From Ascochyta rabiei (Eukaryota; Ascomycota; Dothideomycetes; Pleosporales; Didymellaceae), in assembly GCF_004011695.2 (NCBI RefSeq), contig NC_082412.1, positions 1,860,001 through 1,924,000 of the forward strand: a stretch of 64,000 nucleotides of DNA, in the 5' to 3' direction. Position numbers and translations under genes: made by a program. This document shows, piece by piece, positions 33,900-46,233 of the stretch. Numbering within the stretch: the first letter of the stretch is position 1; every line of letters starts with the position of its first letter. The notes under the pieces were generated by a model, which saw nothing but the letters and a program-made list of their open reading frames with translations, was not told where the DNA came from and did no database searches.

Positions 33900-36800
33900 T
33901 CTCTCTAAGGACTAAGCTACAAGTACCTAACGCCCTAGACATTACTAACTATAAGAAGAGGCTAGCCCTTAGCAATAATAAACAAGAAAACCCTTAGCTT
34001 TTAGAAATCCTATTAAAACTATTAGCTAACAGCCTAAAGGCATAGAAGGAAGATAAGAACTATTAGAAGAGCTACCTTAAATCCTACAAGATAGCAGATA
34101 GAGACTACTATAAGGAAAAAGTTAACCTAGACAAGGTAGTAATGTTTATCTAAAGCTTAGTATTAACTTACCTTATAAAGAACAGCTGCTAACTATGTAA
34201 ATTAATTTAAATATAGCTTATTAGCCTTAAACACATAGTTAGTATTAATGCTAAAGAAGAACAATTACGCGCACGCTACTAATACCTAGCAGACCTTAAA
34301 ATAATAAGACAACCTAGGATACCTAGCTTCTTAAGTATAGTTATGCTGTAACTAACGCTAAAACTAAGGATGTTACTAAAATATACAATATACAAGACAC
34401 TGTCTAAGACTTCTTAGATTTAGTAATAAAAATAGCGCTAACCTAGGTAACAATATTCTAGGACTATAGTAGACAAGAACAAAATGTAACTTATAAAGAA
34501 ATAATAAAACGCTTCTAAGAGTATATAAGTAAGTACTACCCTAAGAGGAGACAGTAAAGGGGCGCCCCTACTGCAGGGAACAACTTAACTCTTACTGCTA
34601 GTAGTAAATCTACCCTAGACAATAACAGAGACGCCTCTTATGTTGTTAAAAACGTATTATCTACTCCTACTACACAGGGGAGTTAGGAAAGACCTTATTA
34701 AAAACAGAATATTAGTTAAATAACTATATCTAAGCAGTCACTAAGAGGGGATACAGCAGTATCTAGAGGAGCAAAATGCCCTGCTTATAGACAACGCTAT
34801 AGACTAGAAGATTACTACTACGTCTATAAAGATAAAGTACTAGAATAGTTTACCCTATATAATAGAAATGCTAAGATAGTACAATTTAGGATAGAACAAA
34901 ATGCTAACCTTTAAGATTAGGTTAGATCTGCAAAACAAGCTTGCACTAAGACACTAGCTATTAAGACATCCTAAATACTAGAGGCACCTCTAGGATAACT
35001 ATAGGGATAGAAGATATTAATAACTAATATAAGTCTAGTTAAAGAATTATATAATATAGAGCTACTAAGCTACCCTCTTAGGAACTTCTTTATCCTTAAA
35101 TTAGGATTAATAATCTATATTATAAATAACAAGGACTAGATATAAGACCTTACTCTACCTGTATTGAACAACTACCTATAGGCAGGAAACTCCTAGGTAT
35201 AAATACAGGGATATAGCACTCTCTACCTCTATCTATTAAACACAAGCCAACTAACTACTCTTAAACTACACAACGTAGCATAGTGCCTAGACATACTTTA
35301 CAACCTTATCTCTTTCTAACAACTATGTTAATAGGGTATCTAGTAGGACATAAAAGGAGATCTAACTTAGCTTAGACAAGTAGACAACACAGCTATTATA
35401 TCCTTAGATAAACAATATAGATAATAGGTACTTAGGGAACAGCTATAGACAGCGTTTGTAATATAATTAACACAAAGCTAAACGCCTAAGACTGCTACTA
35501 CTCTGCTATAGCATAAGTAAATAGGGTACTCTAGAGCTGCTACAATTAAACACCTTATCTAACAATCTTAGAGGGCAAGAGTTAGAGGTATTACTACAGT
35601 CTAAGATAATGCTTACAGACAGGCTAAGACTAAAAGGTAAATTAGTTAAATACTATAAATAAGCAATAAAGGACTAGAAGAATATATAGTAATTAACTTC
35701 TACCTATATACAGAAGGAAGCTTTACTAAGGAAAAGAGCTAATTACTTGCTGTTAACAGGCAATCTAGCTTCCTCTAGGACTTCTATTTTAAAGATAATT
35801 AACTTAGAAAGACAATCATCTACTTCCTAGACAATCTTACATAATTCCTGTTAAAACAATACAAGATATAGGTTAAGGTAATTAAGTATAATAGTAAAAT
35901 TACTATAATGAAACTAGAAGTATCGTAATAGTGCGCTGCATAATTAATTAGGCTTAAGCCTTCTATACCAGACACCTAAGTATAGAACAGAGGTGCTAAA
36001 CGCTTGGGGGTGTAATAAATGATAAGGTATACACTATAAGATTAGACGTAAACCTACTATAGAAAATATAGCTAGAGATTATAAGGGCAGCAGTATACCT
36101 ACACAACTAAACACTAAGGTTATTAAATAACTAGAAAACACCCTATAATGTGTTCTTTACCTATACAGCTTAACTAGCTAGCTTAAACATATAAAGTAGG
36201 AAACTAAACTAGGTATATCTAAAAGTATATAGATGTAAAGCCTTTACTCTTATAAGTAACACCCTTTAATAAAAATTATAACTCTAGTAAAAAGACCTAA
36301 GAGTATAGGTAGGATACCTAGTAGGATACTAATTCTTAAATATATATTAGATATAGATTCTAACTTTAGCAAAAGTTATTAATATAAGAGATGTAATCTT
36401 TAATAAGGATACTGTCTTTAGTAGCTAGACTTAGAACCTAATAGACAACCTTATACACAGCACCCTTAAAGAGATAGCAATATAGATAAGAAGTATAGAG
36501 CTTCTACCTCTACTCTAAAATTAGGCTAAAATCTAGTTATTCTATAAGGACAATACTATTACACACTTCAATACTATAGAAGATTAACTAGGATATAATA
36601 ATAGACAGAAAGCTAGATGTATATATCTAACTCCTCCTCTAACTCTACTACTAGTTGCGTTGTTAATAAACATGTTGTTCTTATCCTAGTTAGCAAGAGG
36701 TAACAGCTAATTAGGAGTTAGCAGGTGGCACTAGTTAACTGCTAATTAGTTAGAATTAACGCTAGCGTAATCTTAAGGAACTTTACAAACTATCCTGTAG

Positions 36801-38560
36801 AAAGCTGTATTTATAGCTAGCACATAAGGCAGGTACATAGGCACATACTAGGGAAACAATATTAATAAGGCTAGGTTAAAACAAATGCTAATAAAGGGGC
36901 TTAAGCCTTATTAAAGCTAACTCCTACTAGAGCCAACGGCACAATTAAACCTAGAGGACTACCTGCTTCACAAATAGTTTAAAGAAGCTAAGCAAGAACA
37001 CCTTAGCAGCTATTAGAACACAAAGTTATAGTCTAAAGTACCCCTAATAAAGACTAAGGCAGCAGGACACTAGATACTTAATTATATGTAGGTATACACG
37101 TATAAGCTTAATAAGAACCACTACCTACTTAAATATAAGGCGCAACTAGTAGTCTAAGGTAACTAGCAATAAAATATTACTTCTAAAGATACCTACGCAG
37201 CAACACTAGCTAGTAGGTCCTTTAGAATACTTATAGCAATTTTAGCAGCACATAACCTAAAAGCTAAGTAGTTTAATGTTATAAATGCTTTTATTTATGT
37301 ATTAATTAATAGAGAATCCTATATAAAAATTCTATATAGGTATTAGGAACTAGGCATAGTTCTACAGCTACATAAGGCACTATATAGACTAAGAATCTCT
37401 CTACTTCTCAAGCAGAAGGAATTTACATCTACTCTAACAAGCTATAGATTTGCAGTTGTTCCCTATAAACCCTACTGCTTACTTAAGAATAGAGTTACTA
37501 TCTTCTTCTATATAGACAATATTATTATAGCTTATTACCTAACTAGAAAATATAAGGCAGATAAGGCCCTTAGCTATATTACTAACAAATACTCTGTTAC
37601 AGGAGGAAATAATCTGCAATAGTTCCTAGTAGTAGAGATAACCTAAGATTAAGACAACCTAAGAATCCTCCTCTTACAGGCGTTATATATTAACAAAATT
37701 AGCTCTCTAGCAGATAAGACAGACATACAACATAACACACTAATATTAAGCATTAAGCTTTTACTAAATAAAGGGGAAGCTGTAGCATTAGAAATTAACA
37801 AATACTAGAAAAAGATTAGATCTCTCCTCTTTGCTACAGTTACTACTAGGCCTAACATTGCCTTTGCTACATCTAGGCTGGCACAGTTTCTAACTAACCC
37901 TAGACAGCAGCACTATGACGCAGCAGATTAAGTGCTATTGTACCTACAAGGAACACAAGACCTATCCATTACCTTTAGAGGCAACAGGCACCTAGTAGTT
38001 ACTAGTAATGTATTATTTGCTAATAATACTCTAAACAGGAAGAGCTTCTAAGGATATACTATTAAACTATACAAAGGACGTATTGCCTAGAGAGCTAATA
38101 AACAAGACACAGTTACTACATTAACAACTAAAGCAGAGCTACTTGCCCTAGCACAGGTAGCTAAGGAAACTATTCTTATCTTATAACTATTATTAGAACT
38201 TAGCATACACCTCTTATAATTAATAATTACTATTTAATATAATAATACCTAGACTATCTAATTAATTAATAAGGAAGTCTTAAAACTCTAAACTAAACTA
38301 TAATATGTAGACATTTACAACTACTAGCTATAACAAGAGGTAAAAAAGGCACTATAACAGTAACCTATATCCTATCTACTAAGATATCAGCTAACAGACT
38401 TATAAAGGCTCTGCCTGCAAGCAAGTAGTTAACCTCTCTAAGGCAGCTAGGACTAGAGAAACATACTGAACGAAGAAAGCTAGCTAACACCTAGATAGAA
38501 TTACTTAACTAAAAGCTTACTAACCTTAAGGTATAATAAGAGCTAACTGTGTCTAGCTTT
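33900..38560 (+). pseudogene. Z copia polyprotein, RIP-broken
   Basis: The gag end near 34775-34825 shows a knuckle in which most Cys and His codons have become Tyr (CPAYRQRYRLEDYYY). Integrase spans roughly 35.3-36.6 kb. RT shows KYKAQLVVQGNQQ and DTYAATLASRSFRIL (about 37130-37230), LHKALYRLRISLLLKQKEF (about 37370-37420) and the catalytic FFYIDNIII (about 37505-37530), with Asn for the second Asp. RNase H ends with the TYILSTKISANRLIKALPAS motif near 38370-38420. A single long frame is visible with CAR/TGG-type stops. Confidence 0.82.
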
Positions 38561-38586
38561 AATAGGGCCTTAAAGCTAAGGGTTTG

Positions 38587-38748
38587 TGTCAGATAACTAA
38601 CCTTGCTAAACCAAGTTAGGGAGTTAGGGTTAACCTTAGTTAACTTAGGGGCTAGCGGCACACACACATAAAATTAGCCATTAAGACAGATAATTATTAA
38701 CTAATCACCTTTATTATCATCTTTGCACATTAAGCATATTATCTAACA
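38587..38748 (+). repeat. Z 3' LTR
   Basis: 162 bp, about 95% like the 5' LTR with mostly C/T and G/A differences; ends TATCTAACA, then the CTAAT duplication. Confidence 0.9.
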
Positions 38749-41522
38749 CTAATTTATACTTTTAGTCTGTCTATCTATCTGCAGATAATAGGCTGTTAAA
38801 ATTTTCTTCTTATTACTAAAAGCTACTAAGAGCGTAGTCTAGTGATTTTACGTAAAGAGCTTGTCTTAATTACTAATAACTAATTTTAGTATGCTATAAT
38901 ACCTTATATGTTAATCTAGGAACACTTATATAAGCTGCTCTGCAGTATAACTATATTAAAAAGGTATTATTTTAGCATACTTAGTAGATCTATTAACTAT
39001 AATAAAGATTAAGTTGTAGTTATATCTAGTTACAGGGTCTCTTAAGATAGGCAGATGTGTAACAAAATCTATTTTAATGTTCGTCTATAGTGCTGTAGGC
39101 AGCTCTATTACCTACATTTCTCTGTAATTTGCGTGTGTACTATGCTTATTTTGCTAATAGTTAACACAGTTCTTAATCTATTTAGTAACCCTATCCTTTA
39201 TATTACTTGATTTATAGTAGTACTTAATAAGTTCTATTTTATGTGTAATTCTAGGGTGTCTATATAGCAGGTTATTGTACAAATTAGCTAAAATTCTGTC
39301 CTAAAGTTTCTCTAGTATATCTAATATAACGCGCTGTTTGTTTTTAATTTGCATTATATTGTTTAGTTGCTGTAATAGCCTAAGTAACCTATTGTTAGTA
39401 ATTCCTAGTACTGCAAACTAGTTAATTGTTTTTTCTTCAGTAAGGTTATATTGTTAGCTAAGTAAATTAGCTCTACTATTATCTTTGCCTAGCATTTACA
39501 ATATCTTAAATTTATATTACCTAAGTATCTTAGACTTATGTACTTGTTGTTAATTTAAGACCTTAGTAGTAGTAAAGTATACTAGGTTCTTATATTTAGT
39601 ATACATAGTATGTTCTAAGCAGATTTCTACATATAATTACTAATAATCTAGAGCTAATATAATTATAAGTAATTCTTTGTTATGCATATTATAGCATTCT
39701 TTAGGTCCTAAGAACTTATATAAGTAGTAAGTAATAGAGTGCTATAGTCTATTCTTTTCTTATATAATATATACACCTAATATAGAATCTTAGGTATTAG
39801 TCTCTATACGTATTAGTTTGCTACTTTAAAATATAATTTATATAGAAGGTGTAATACAGGCTTGCTTAAATGCCTTAAACATATTGTTCTATTCTTATCT
39901 CTACTTAAATATTGTATTCTTCTGCGTAAGCTTTGTTAGCAGGATTATAATCTTAGAGTAGTCCTTAATAAAGTGTTAGTTAAAGTTAACAAATTCTAAG
40001 AATTCCTAGATCTGTTTAACCGTTTTTAACGTCTGTTAGGTCCTAACTACTTCTACCTTTATTAGACCAATCTTAACTCTATATTATCCTACAATGTACC
40101 CTAGGAATTTAACTTCCTCCTTATACTATTTACACTTTTTAGGTTTAAGCTATAGGTCTGCCTACTTTAGGCATTCTAGCACTTCTGTAACATGTTTTTT
40201 ATACTCCTCTAGTGTCCCTAAATAAACTAGAATATTGTCTAGGTACGCTACTATAGTTCTGTTAAGGTATACTCTTAAGACGTTATTAATTAACCTCTAG
40301 CATGTTGCTTGTGCGTTTGTTAGACTAAACAGTTTAATAAGGTACTTATAGAGTCTATATTCTGTCCTAAATACTATTTTCTATTCTTCTTTTTTCTTTA
40401 TATATATAAGGTTATATGTACCTTATAGGTCTAACGCTATAAAGTTCTAAGATCCTACTAGCTAGTCCTATAACTCTGTAATATTTGGAAGCAGATAGTA
40501 TTTCTTAATAGTAATTTAATTAAGCTTCCTAAAGTTAATGTAAGGTTATAGTAGGCTATCCTTCTTAAGAACAAACATAATTAGGTACCCTGCAGGTAAT
40601 TCTAATCTCCTAATAAATCCCCTCTTAAGATTCTCCTTAATATAACTATAAAGTACTTTAAGTTCCTTTTCTAATAACTAATATAACAGCCTAAAAGTTA
40701 GTATCTTTCCTTTCTAGAGCTTAATCTTATAATCTTAGGGTTTATGCTTAGGCAGGGCTTTTACTATAAGCTGTTCTCTAAATATCTCTGCGTACTGTTA
40801 GTAAACGTTAGGGATAGTAGGAGGTGCACTTCTCTCCTCCTTAACTCTTAATTTGTTATCTATAGGGCGTTTAGCATCTACAGAGTTAACTGCTCTAACC
40901 TAGCACGTCTTATATATTAAAGAGATATTATTAATCTCCTTCTTATCTATAAGCTGCTGTGTGCGCTGTATAGGCGTAGATATATTAGTGCTATATTTAC
41001 ATCCTTCTAATAAAAGTCTTTCTTATACCTAGTCTATCTTAAGGTTGTGCTTTTATAACTAGGGAAGTCCTATTATAATATTGTGCGTAGCCTTTATAAA
41101 GATGTCTAGGTTTATTTCCTTATAGTGCCCCTGTATGTATAGGAGTGCTGCTATAACTTTGTTTATAATTAGCAGTTTATCTAGCATTAATTCTCTATTA
41201 GCTATTTAGAGTAAGTAAGTATTCTTCTTATAATATAATCTAAGTCTAGCTTACTATATTACTGTTCTAGATATATATCTCACTTATGCTCCTAAGTCTA
41301 TAAGTACTGTTAAGGCTACCCTATTTAGTTTGATAGGTAGCTTAATAAAGTAATTGTTCCTAATACTATTAATAGATTAATCCCTAGGGCTTGTAGGCGC
41401 TAGCCTACAAAAGTCCCCTTGTTACTAAACCCTTTAAACTCCTTAGTACTGCAATGCTTCTTATAATCTATATTAAGGTAGTTCTGCTAGTATGCGTTGT
41501 AGCAACCTCTGTTAACTACTAG

Positions 41523-41742
41523 TGTGCTAGTGTACAGAGTAACTACCTTAGTAATGCTAGTAAACAGGGGGGATAACCTTAGTAATGCCTTAGATGCTAG
41601 GTATAAGAGGGGCATCCATCCATCTGATAGACAGACACTTTACCTTACCACCTACCTCTCAATCTATCTCTCTACATCTATCTTCTCTTTTGTCTCTCTC
41701 TCTCTCTGCCTACTAACGGGTGCTTCCTACTCCTGTTTAAAA
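41523..41742 (+). repeat. TRIM left LTR
   Basis: 220 bp. Includes a TATAAGAGG box near 41602, (CATC)n and (TC)n tracts. More C-to-T changes than the right LTR (for example TGTGCTAGTGTACAG against TGTGCCAGTGCACAG). Confidence 0.8.
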
Positions 41743-41790
41743 TGGTGACCTAACCAGGCGGCACGGTATAGCAGGCAACATCGAAATTCT

Positions 41791-41950
41791 ACCACTCTAA
41801 AGGCTGGGGTATGGTCTAGGAATTATCCTCTTAATTCTGGACTAGGACGTTGTTATCTAAAAATCTGCCACTCTGAAGGCTGGGGCACGGCCTAGGAATT
41901 ATCCTGTCAATTCTAGACTAGGACGTTATTATCAGACTTATCAGCACGCC
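41791..41950 (+). repeat. Two tandem units in the TRIM interior
   Basis: A block starting CCACTCTRAAGGCTGGGG and ending GACTAGGACGTTRTTATC occurs twice, offset by 86 bp (41791 and 41877), about 70 bp conserved each. No function seen. Confidence 0.75.
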
Positions 41951-42257
41951 TTTCAGCACCCCTTAGCACCTCCCCCAGCACATCTGGTAGATCTGGCAGC
42001 ACTTAGATCCAGCACATCCGGCAGATCCAGCAGATCAGTCAGATCCTAAGGCATACCACATGCCAGCCAATCAGCACCTGCCAGGTGACACCAAGTAGCA
42101 TCTAATTGGACAGGAGGAACTGCCTCTATCTATCGTCAGTAGACATCTGTAGGTCGCACCTTAGCACTGCCTCTCCCTATTGTTAAGTGGCTATCTATTA
42201 GTATTAGTAGCAGCTATTGTAGCATGATGGGACTATGCTGTTAAGGTAGGAGAGGTT

Positions 42258-42477
42258 TGTGCCAGTGCACAGAGTAACTACCTTAGTAATGCTGGTGAAC
42301 AGGGGGATAGCCTCAGTAATGCTAGTGAACAGGATAGATAACCTTAGCAATTCCTCAGATGCCAGGTATAAGAGGAGCACCTTACTACCTACCTTACTAC
42401 CTACCTTACTATTAATCTATTACTCTCTTTCTTAATGTGCCTGCTAAACGAGATGCTTTGATACCTATACTGGAACA
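42258..42477 (+). repeat. TRIM right LTR
   Basis: 220 bp, same length as the left LTR; TATAAGAGGAGCACC box near 42369; a short CTTACTACCTAC tandem near 42383-42410. Ends GGAACA. Confidence 0.78.
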
Positions 42478-42480
42478 CTA

Positions 42481-42913
42481 ACGTACTCTACAGTTAAGCG
42501 GATTACACAGTCGAGCGGATCACTTAAAACCCCACTAAAATTGTCCAAAACTACAACGCTTTATTTCAACAACCACGCAATAAAATCTTTTTAAAATCTC
42601 AGAATAGTATTGTATAGCTACTAGTAAGTACATATCTAGGTTTCAGCTTTATAGCTATAATAGTTATAGAAATAGCCTGCAAATTGTGCTAAACACCCCT
42701 GTAAAACAGTAATCGCTTAATAACTTCTGTGTTATAGATTCTAGCACTCTAAAACTTTTAAATACTATTATTTATATTAGTGCAGCCCTGTCCTGAATAT
42801 TATAGAAGATTTTATTGCGTGGTTGTTAAGATAAAGGGTTGTGTTTTAGGCAATTTTGGTGGGGTTTTAAGTGATCTGCTTGACTGTGTAATCTGCTCAA
42901 CTGTAGAGTACGT
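42481..42913. mobile_element. pogo/Fot1-type MITE, 433 bp
   Basis: Inverted repeats of about 65 bp starting ACGTACTCTACAGTT, flanked by TA (42479-42480, 42914-42915). Each end has two tandem motifs of the AGCGGATYACAC type, the same architecture as the T1 and T2 ends (ACGTA..CTACAG plus a doubled motif). No transposase; probably mobilised by a related pogo-family enzyme. Confidence 0.82.
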
Positions 42914-43599
42914 TAGCTGTATTTGTATTATAGCCTATAGGTTATCTGTGCCAGAAAAGTGTGCTTTCTAGCGTTTGTTAATAAGATAAATTTCACACAG
43001 GTTATTGTAACACTAGTACTATTAGTTGCAACAGAGGCCTTGTATTGCTAGAAACTATCCTATACTAAGCTGCATTTGTCTTTAGTATATGCTGTTAGAT
43101 GTCTACATAAGGTTTTAATATTTTAGGTTTTAATAGTCTAGGATGTACTGTAGTTGTAGGCTAATTACTAATAGTGCTTCTTTCTGCTTCTACATACGTT
43201 CTAGGCTAAGCTATATTTCTTACTTACACTAAAGCTAGTCTTTAGCTTCTTCTTAGTTATTAGCAAACTATTTACTATTATTAATTTCTTTTCTAAACTA
43301 GTAATTAAGCTGTTAGATTTCTAGTGTTATTTCTGTAATTTTAGGTACTTCTATAGGACTAACAAGTTCTTAACATATTTAGCAGTAAGCTTCTTTATTA
43401 TTACATTTTTAGTGTTATTAAGCTATATATTCTAATTTGCGTGTTAGTAGGGCACTAATCTAGATGCGCTCTTGTTCTAAGGTGTCTAGCAGGTTGTCTA
43501 TCTCTTGCTGGTTGTTGTTAGAGTAGTACTCTGTTTCTTCGCCTGTCTAGGCGTCCTAGTAGGGTGTTGCTACACAAATTAGAGGTACAATACAGTTGT

Positions 43600-44640
43600 T
43601 ATTGTCCTTAGGACTAGACTCTAGGTCTTCTAGCAGTTGTCTAATGTTATTAGTAAGAACTTTCTATTTACTAGCATTTATATTATTATAATTACAGGTA
43701 AGTATACTTAACTAGCAGTAAACCTTTTTATTTAGCAGTCCCTAGCAAAGTAGCCTAGTTTACTACAGTTATAGCAGTCCTTATTACCTCTGTGTTAGTT
43801 ACCCCCTTAGGCTTCTTGTTCTATTGCTTGAGTAGTTCCTTGTTAAGGTTTAAGAGGTCTATTGCTTCAGGTCTATAGTATCTACTCTAAGTTAATAACT
43901 AGTATTTAGCTAATTACAGCCTCCTTATTGTCCTTAGTTTAGGTTATTGCGCTACTAGTTCCTTAGTAGCAGTTAGTTTATAGCAATAATAGTAGTGCAT
44001 GCTCTAGGGTTATCTTAAAGTTCCTATTAAATTTTGTAGAGTTATACATTAATAATAATAGTAGTATTAATAAGCTTTTTATTTCTGTGCTTACGCTAGT
44101 GCGGATAAGTTCTTCTTTAACCTTAGGCTTTAATCGTTGTTAGAACATAGTAATTAGAGCAGTATTATCCTAGTTAGTGTAAGCAGTAAGCAACTGAAAT
44201 TCTGCAGCGTAGTTAGCAGCTAACTTATTCTGCTTAATCTTCTAAATGTTGTGTTACGCAATATATAGTTTTTTAGAGATTCTAAAGATTAGCTTAATCT
44301 TTTCTTTAAATAGGTTAAAGTCTTTTATCTACTTATCTACGTTATCTAGGGCCTTACTAGCTTAGTACTGCTGTACAAAGGGCTTAATCTAGGTAAACAC
44401 TTTACTACACATATAGCTAGCTGTAAGGACTACTTATTTAGCCTTAGGAACCTTCTTACCTTAGAAGGTAAAGAAGAGGTCCTACTACATAAGCTAGTTG
44501 TTAAGCTTACTACAATCTCTGTAGTAAAGGTTAGGCTTATTAACATTTATAGTGCTAGTAGTAACAGTTATTTCTATATTAATATTGCTAGATGTAGAGT
44601 TACTAGGGGTAGCATAGGATCTAATAGTACTTATCTTAGG
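43600..44640 (-). pseudogene. X gag with CCHC knuckle, RIP-broken
   Basis: Minus-strand frame running from just inside the 5' LTR. The zinc knuckle at about 43735-43782 reads CYNCSKLGYFARDC: CX2CX4HX4C with His now Tyr. Upstream residues are helical, as expected for a capsid region. Borders with protease are not resolved. Confidence 0.68.
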
Positions 44641-44651
44641 GATGTTTAAAA

Positions 44652-45182
44652 TGTTAAAGTTGTACTTTAGTTAAAGACTGTAAGCACTAATTCTATTAGT
44701 TCTTAGGGATAAGTACTAGTAGATTAGTTAGGGTTATTAACTAAGCAAAGCTTATAAAGATAGGGTGTACTAAATAGTACAGAGTAGACTGTCTATTTTA
44801 AGCGCAGGTTAAGATTCTAAAGACAAACTTAATTAATAAGGTTAAACACAAACTCTAAGGGTTGTGTTCCTACTAACTTATATACTTTAATAATTGTAGT
44901 AGTAATATAGACTAATTAGTGTTGTGCATCCTCTAATTGCACTAAGCACTAATCACACTAATTACTGATCGTACTGATTACTAATCACACTAATTACTAA
45001 TTACACTAATTACTGATCGTACTAATCACGCCAAGCCCTAATCAGGTCACGTTTCCTATTGGTTGTTGGCTAAGTGCTGACATGTAATTGTTGCTTAATT
45101 ATTGTTCTTTCTGTTGTCATAATCACTGTGCCGCAGCCTCTGTAATTGGACGAATCCTTCCTGTGTTCTGTAGATCGTAACA
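44652..45182 (-). repeat. X 5' LTR
   Basis: 531 bp. It contains the same ACTAATTAC-type minisatellite (about 44930-45035), with one 17-bp unit more than the other LTR. The right half (from about 44940) is clearly less mutated, keeping CG, CA and TGG. Confidence 0.88.
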
Positions 45183-46065
45183 ATAGCTAAGGGATTTTCT
45201 AGGTCTTTCTAGCACGTTCTAACACGTTTTAGCAGATAGCACCGCACAATACACCTTAGTCACCTCTTTACACTGTTCCTAACTACTACTGCCTACTACT
45301 AACTGTTACTAACTCTTACTAACTACTATTTGCTATAGCTGTTATGTATTTACCTACTCGCTGTAAAATTAACATTTCTAGAAACAGTAGGACTACTAAG
45401 TGGTGCTGTATGCTCTATCTCTACTATATTACTAATAGTAATGTTAATAGGGACTGTTGTTTCTCTACTAACCTAGCTTTATAGGGTAGCCTGCGCTATA
45501 GGGACGCTTAGGCCTACTACTACATAGATTGTTACAATAGTAACAAGAATTACCTATTAGTACGTGTTTTGTCTTCTTTTAGCTTATTTTAGCATCTTTT
45601 AACACATTTAGGGCCCTAATAAGTACACTACAAGCTATTTAAGGCTTTTTAGCGATATAGTGTGCCTTTACTTAGGTTAATATATAGTTACTACTTATTA
45701 TACTACTATTATTAATACAGCTAGCGTTAAGACTACCCCTGTAACATCTACTACAACTACGCCTATGTCTATTATTAAGAAGACTATACTAGGCAAGTCT
45801 ATTACTTACTAGGCTAGCTTGTTACTAGGTATAATTTAAGAGTACGTTCAGTCTCTTTTTAGCTTATTATAGCATAATCTAACCTTTACAGGAACAATTT
45901 ACTATAAGAAGACCTACTTATACTCTATAATAGTAACACTTACGTATATAAGTTAACCTTATTCAGCATCTATATTAAGAAGTAAGATAAATCTAAGGCT
46001 AGCGCTGTTAAGGCTAAGATAAAGCAAAAGAAGATGTTAGAGAAGAGTAGTAGTAAGTCTAATCT

Positions 46066-46233
46066 TGTCAGATTAGATGGTAATAGTAATGAATTGATGA
46101 TGATGTATTAATGTTCTGTTGTTGTTCTATGTAAGAGTGATTTTTGTCTTATCTAGGTTCTGGTAGGGGCCCCTGCACGGTTTCTTAGCAGGTATATCGC
46201 CTAACCTATTTCTCTAATACCTTTTATTTAACA
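46066..46233 (-). repeat. Y1 3' LTR
   Basis: 168 bp, TGTCAGATTAGATGG to CTTTTATTTAACA on the plus strand. Followed by CACCCCCTTAG-type sequence, the polypurine tract of the element on the minus strand. Confidence 0.9.

Larger units (their letters stand above)
33565..38748 (+). mobile_element. Ty1/copia retrotransposon Z, 5184 bp
   Basis: Two 162-bp LTRs (33565-33726, 38587-38748) between CTAAT duplications (33560-33564, 38749-38753). The primer-binding site ATTAAGAGTCTTACT follows the left LTR directly, so coding is on the plus strand. The polyprotein order gag, protease, integrase, RT, RNase H is that of copia. Inserted into X pol. Confidence 0.92.
41523..42477 (+). mobile_element. TRIM-like miniature LTR element, 955 bp
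   Basis: Two 220-bp LTRs (41523-41742, 42258-42477) starting TGTGCYAGTGYACAG. A TGGTGACCTAACCAGG primer-binding site begins at 41743, directly after the first LTR, and a purine tract (AAGGTAGGAGAGG) precedes the second. The 515-bp interior has no coding capacity. The target duplication CTAG (41519-41522) is restored on the right only when the MITE at 42481-42913 is removed. The interior is GC-richer and keeps CA/CG, unlike the surrounding X. Confidence 0.82.
32900..43600 (-). pseudogene. X pol (RT, RNase H, integrase), split by Z, TRIM and MITE, RIP-broken
   Basis: On the minus strand the RT core is at about 40620-40050. It shows a block equivalent to MFVLKKDSLLQPYINFRKLN, the catalytic motif reading AYLDNILVY, and LKPKKCKQYKEEVKFLGYIV. 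RNase H and integrase follow downstream; copia Z is inserted at 33565, and the last pol residues are near 32.9 kb. Protease/RT borders are disturbed by the TRIM and MITE at 41523-42913. Stops are almost all TAG/TAA. Confidence 0.75.
17558..45182 (-). mobile_element. Ty3/gypsy retrotransposon X with six later insertions
   Basis: LTRs at 17558-18071 and 44652-45182 are flanked by ATAGC (17553-17557, 45183-45187). Subtracting the LINE, fold-back, G-A, Z, TRIM and MITE with their duplications leaves about 6.9 kb, normal for gypsy. On the minus strand the order is gag with zinc knuckle (about 43.7 kb), RT (40.6-40.0 kb), RNase H, then integrase, with Z inserted in the latter and the end near 32.9 kb. 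A G-rich polypurine tract abuts the 3' LTR at 18072. A plus-strand accessory gene lies between pol and the 3' LTR. Confidence 0.88.

Noticed and set aside
41524..41748. 74-codon open frame
   Set aside because: Lies exactly over the left LTR of the TRIM and ends in its primer-binding site.
42780..42971. 63-codon open frame
   Set aside because: Covers the right inverted repeat of the MITE and leaves the element; no protein features.
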